Part shown: positions 4,860 through 5,294 of the stretch, piece after piece | Layout: every line of letters begins with the position of its first letter | Position numbering within the stretch: the stretch's first letter is position 1 | Source: an uncultured Collinsella sp. | GTDB taxonomy: Bacteria > Actinomycetota > Coriobacteriia > Coriobacteriales > Coriobacteriaceae | Assembly: GCA_900551605.1 (NCBI GenBank) | Contig: URWS01000123.1 | Location: forward strand, 1-5,294 | Direction of reading: 5' to 3' | Length of the DNA stretch: 5,294 nucleotides | Program-made: the position numbers and the translations under genes | The notes under the pieces: model-generated | What the model saw: only the letters and a program-made list of their open reading frames with translations | What the model was told of the DNA's origin: nothing | The model's database searches: none

Positions 4860-4882
4860 TGTTGCGCAACAAAACCGTTGTT
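4860..4882. promoter_or_regulatory. Overlapping palindromes just upstream of the Rrf2 promoter
   Basis: TGTTGCGCAACA (4860-4871) is a perfect 12-bp palindrome. It overlaps a second dyad, AACAA (4868-4872) and TTGTT (4878-4882) with five bases between. They sit four bases upstream of the candidate -35, a usual place for a regulator site. A link to the Rrf2 protein (autoregulation is common in the family) is inference; the sequence is not a clear IscR or NsrR site. Confidence 0.35.
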
Positions 4883-4943
4883 CAGACAAATATACTTATT
4901 AGATTTTATTTGCGTTCCCGAAGGCGCGGGGATTCTGGGCGAA

Positions 4944-4983
4944 GATGCACCGGGGCGATCGTTCTATCGAAACAAAGTGCATC
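4944..4983. other. Stem-loop between the Rrf2 promoter region and the tRNA terminator
   Basis: GATGCAC (4944-4950) pairs with GTGCATC (4977-4983), and inside it CGAT (4956-4959) pairs with ATCG (4966-4969), giving a two-tier imperfect hairpin. On the minus strand it directly follows the tRNA terminator. It has no T run and no visible gene partner. Its role is unknown. Confidence 0.35.
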
Positions 4984-4989
4984 AAACGC

Positions 4990-5017
4990 AAAAAGCCACG
5001 TCCGAAGACGTGGCTTT
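4990..5017 (-). terminator. Intrinsic terminator of the tRNA-Asp gene
   Basis: Positions 4992-5002 and 5007-5017 form a perfect 11-bp stem (core GCCACGTC/GACGTGGC). In the minus-strand RNA it is capped by UUCG closed by C-G, an exceptionally stable tetraloop, and ends in a run of five U. It lies nine bases after the CCA end. Confidence 0.9.
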
Positions 5018-5025
5018 AATTGCGT

Positions 5026-5103
<78 letters not shown>

Positions 5104-5149
5104 AGGCAGGCGTTCGCGTTTGTTTCCGCTCGCGTGCGCTGCGGGGATT

Positions 5150-5179
5150 AGTATACACAGAAGTCTGTCCGGCGCGCAA
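5150..5179 (-). promoter_or_regulatory. tRNA-Asp promoter
   Basis: The minus strand has TATACT (complement of 5150-5155) as a strong -10 and TTGCGC (complement of 5174-5179) as a weak -35 at 18 bases. The predicted start near 5142-5143 lies about 40 bases before the tRNA. The discriminator after the -10 runs AATCCCCGC; the GC-rich part is typical of stable-RNA promoters under stringent (ppGpp) control. Confidence 0.65.
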
Positions 5180-5182
5180 CAA

Positions 5183-5202
5183 CTTTTTTGAAAAAATTTT
5201 TC
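5183..5202 (-). promoter_or_regulatory. UP-element-like A/T tracts upstream of the tRNA promoter
   Basis: On the minus strand this reads GAAAAATTTTTTC followed by AAAAAAG, filling about -40 to -59 relative to the predicted start. That arrangement (A tract, T tract, short gap, A tract) closely follows the UP element bound by the alpha-subunit C-terminal domain of RNA polymerase. It would compensate for the weak -35. Confidence 0.6.
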
Positions 5203-5277
5203 GGGGTCATCCGGGAGGGTCTCCGGGGCTGAGGGCGGGGGTTAAGTTTGCTGCTCTACAGTCCTGCGCAAGACGGA

Positions 5278-5294
5278 AAGCACATTAAGTGCTT
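5278..5294. other. Stem-loop at the right edge
   Basis: AAGCAC (5278-5283) pairs with GTGCTT (5289-5294) around ATTAA. The hairpin may continue past the window and could be a terminator of an unseen unit. The stretch 5203-5277 before it is GC-rich and then mixed, with a near-palindrome GTCCTGCGCAAGAC at 5261-5274 and no credible gene. Confidence 0.3.

Noticed and set aside
4891..4896. Plus-strand TATACT as a promoter -10
   Set aside because: No -35 at 15-18 bases and no gene or RNA on the plus strand downstream.

Overview
The window is a gene-dense piece of a high-GC bacterial chromosome in which every supportable gene lies on the minus strand. Rubrerythrin points to an anaerobe. Rubrerythrin, an iron-sulfur-type Rrf2 regulator, a MutY-like glycosylase with no iron-sulfur cluster, and the base composition and signal style together suggest a gut actinobacterium of the Coriobacteriia, Collinsella-like. 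That placement is an inference from gene content, not from a database match.

Layout, right to left in the direction of transcription. A tRNA-Asp (GTC) gene at 5026-5103 has its own promoter, an A/T-tract UP-like element and a UUCG-capped terminator. A 323-base gap follows, holding a candidate promoter, palindromes and a long leader. Next comes an apparent two-gene operon: an Rrf2/IscR/NsrR-type regulator (4181-4666), then 21 bases later a clusterless MutY-like glycosylase (3254-4159). Rubrerythrin (2600-3139) follows with a tentative promoter of its own. Then come a four-helix membrane protein of unknown function (1689-2321), a small single-helix membrane protein with a Gln-rich N-terminus (833-1255), an unrecognised protein with a C-terminal helix-turn-helix that probably starts at TTG (133-696), and the first 27 codons of another membrane-anchored protein running off the left edge (1-81).

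The most unusual structure is a pair of ~170-base direct repeats at 1501-1670 and 2406-2578, one just downstream of the membrane protein gene and one just downstream of rubrerythrin. In transcript order each has a 29-bp-class long hairpin, a nearly invariant ~45-base linker, and an intrinsic terminator. The hairpin loop, linker and terminator stem are conserved between copies. The outer hairpin arms differ in sequence, yet both copies keep almost perfect pairing. This looks like a dispersed 3'-end RNA or DNA element under structural constraint, or one maintained by arm-to-arm correction.

Functionally, the right half is coherent around redox and oxidative damage: a regulator with an apparent Fe-S ligand set, a purine-mismatch-type repair glycosylase and a peroxide-reducing diiron protein. 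The left half consists of unrecognised membrane and DNA-binding proteins.
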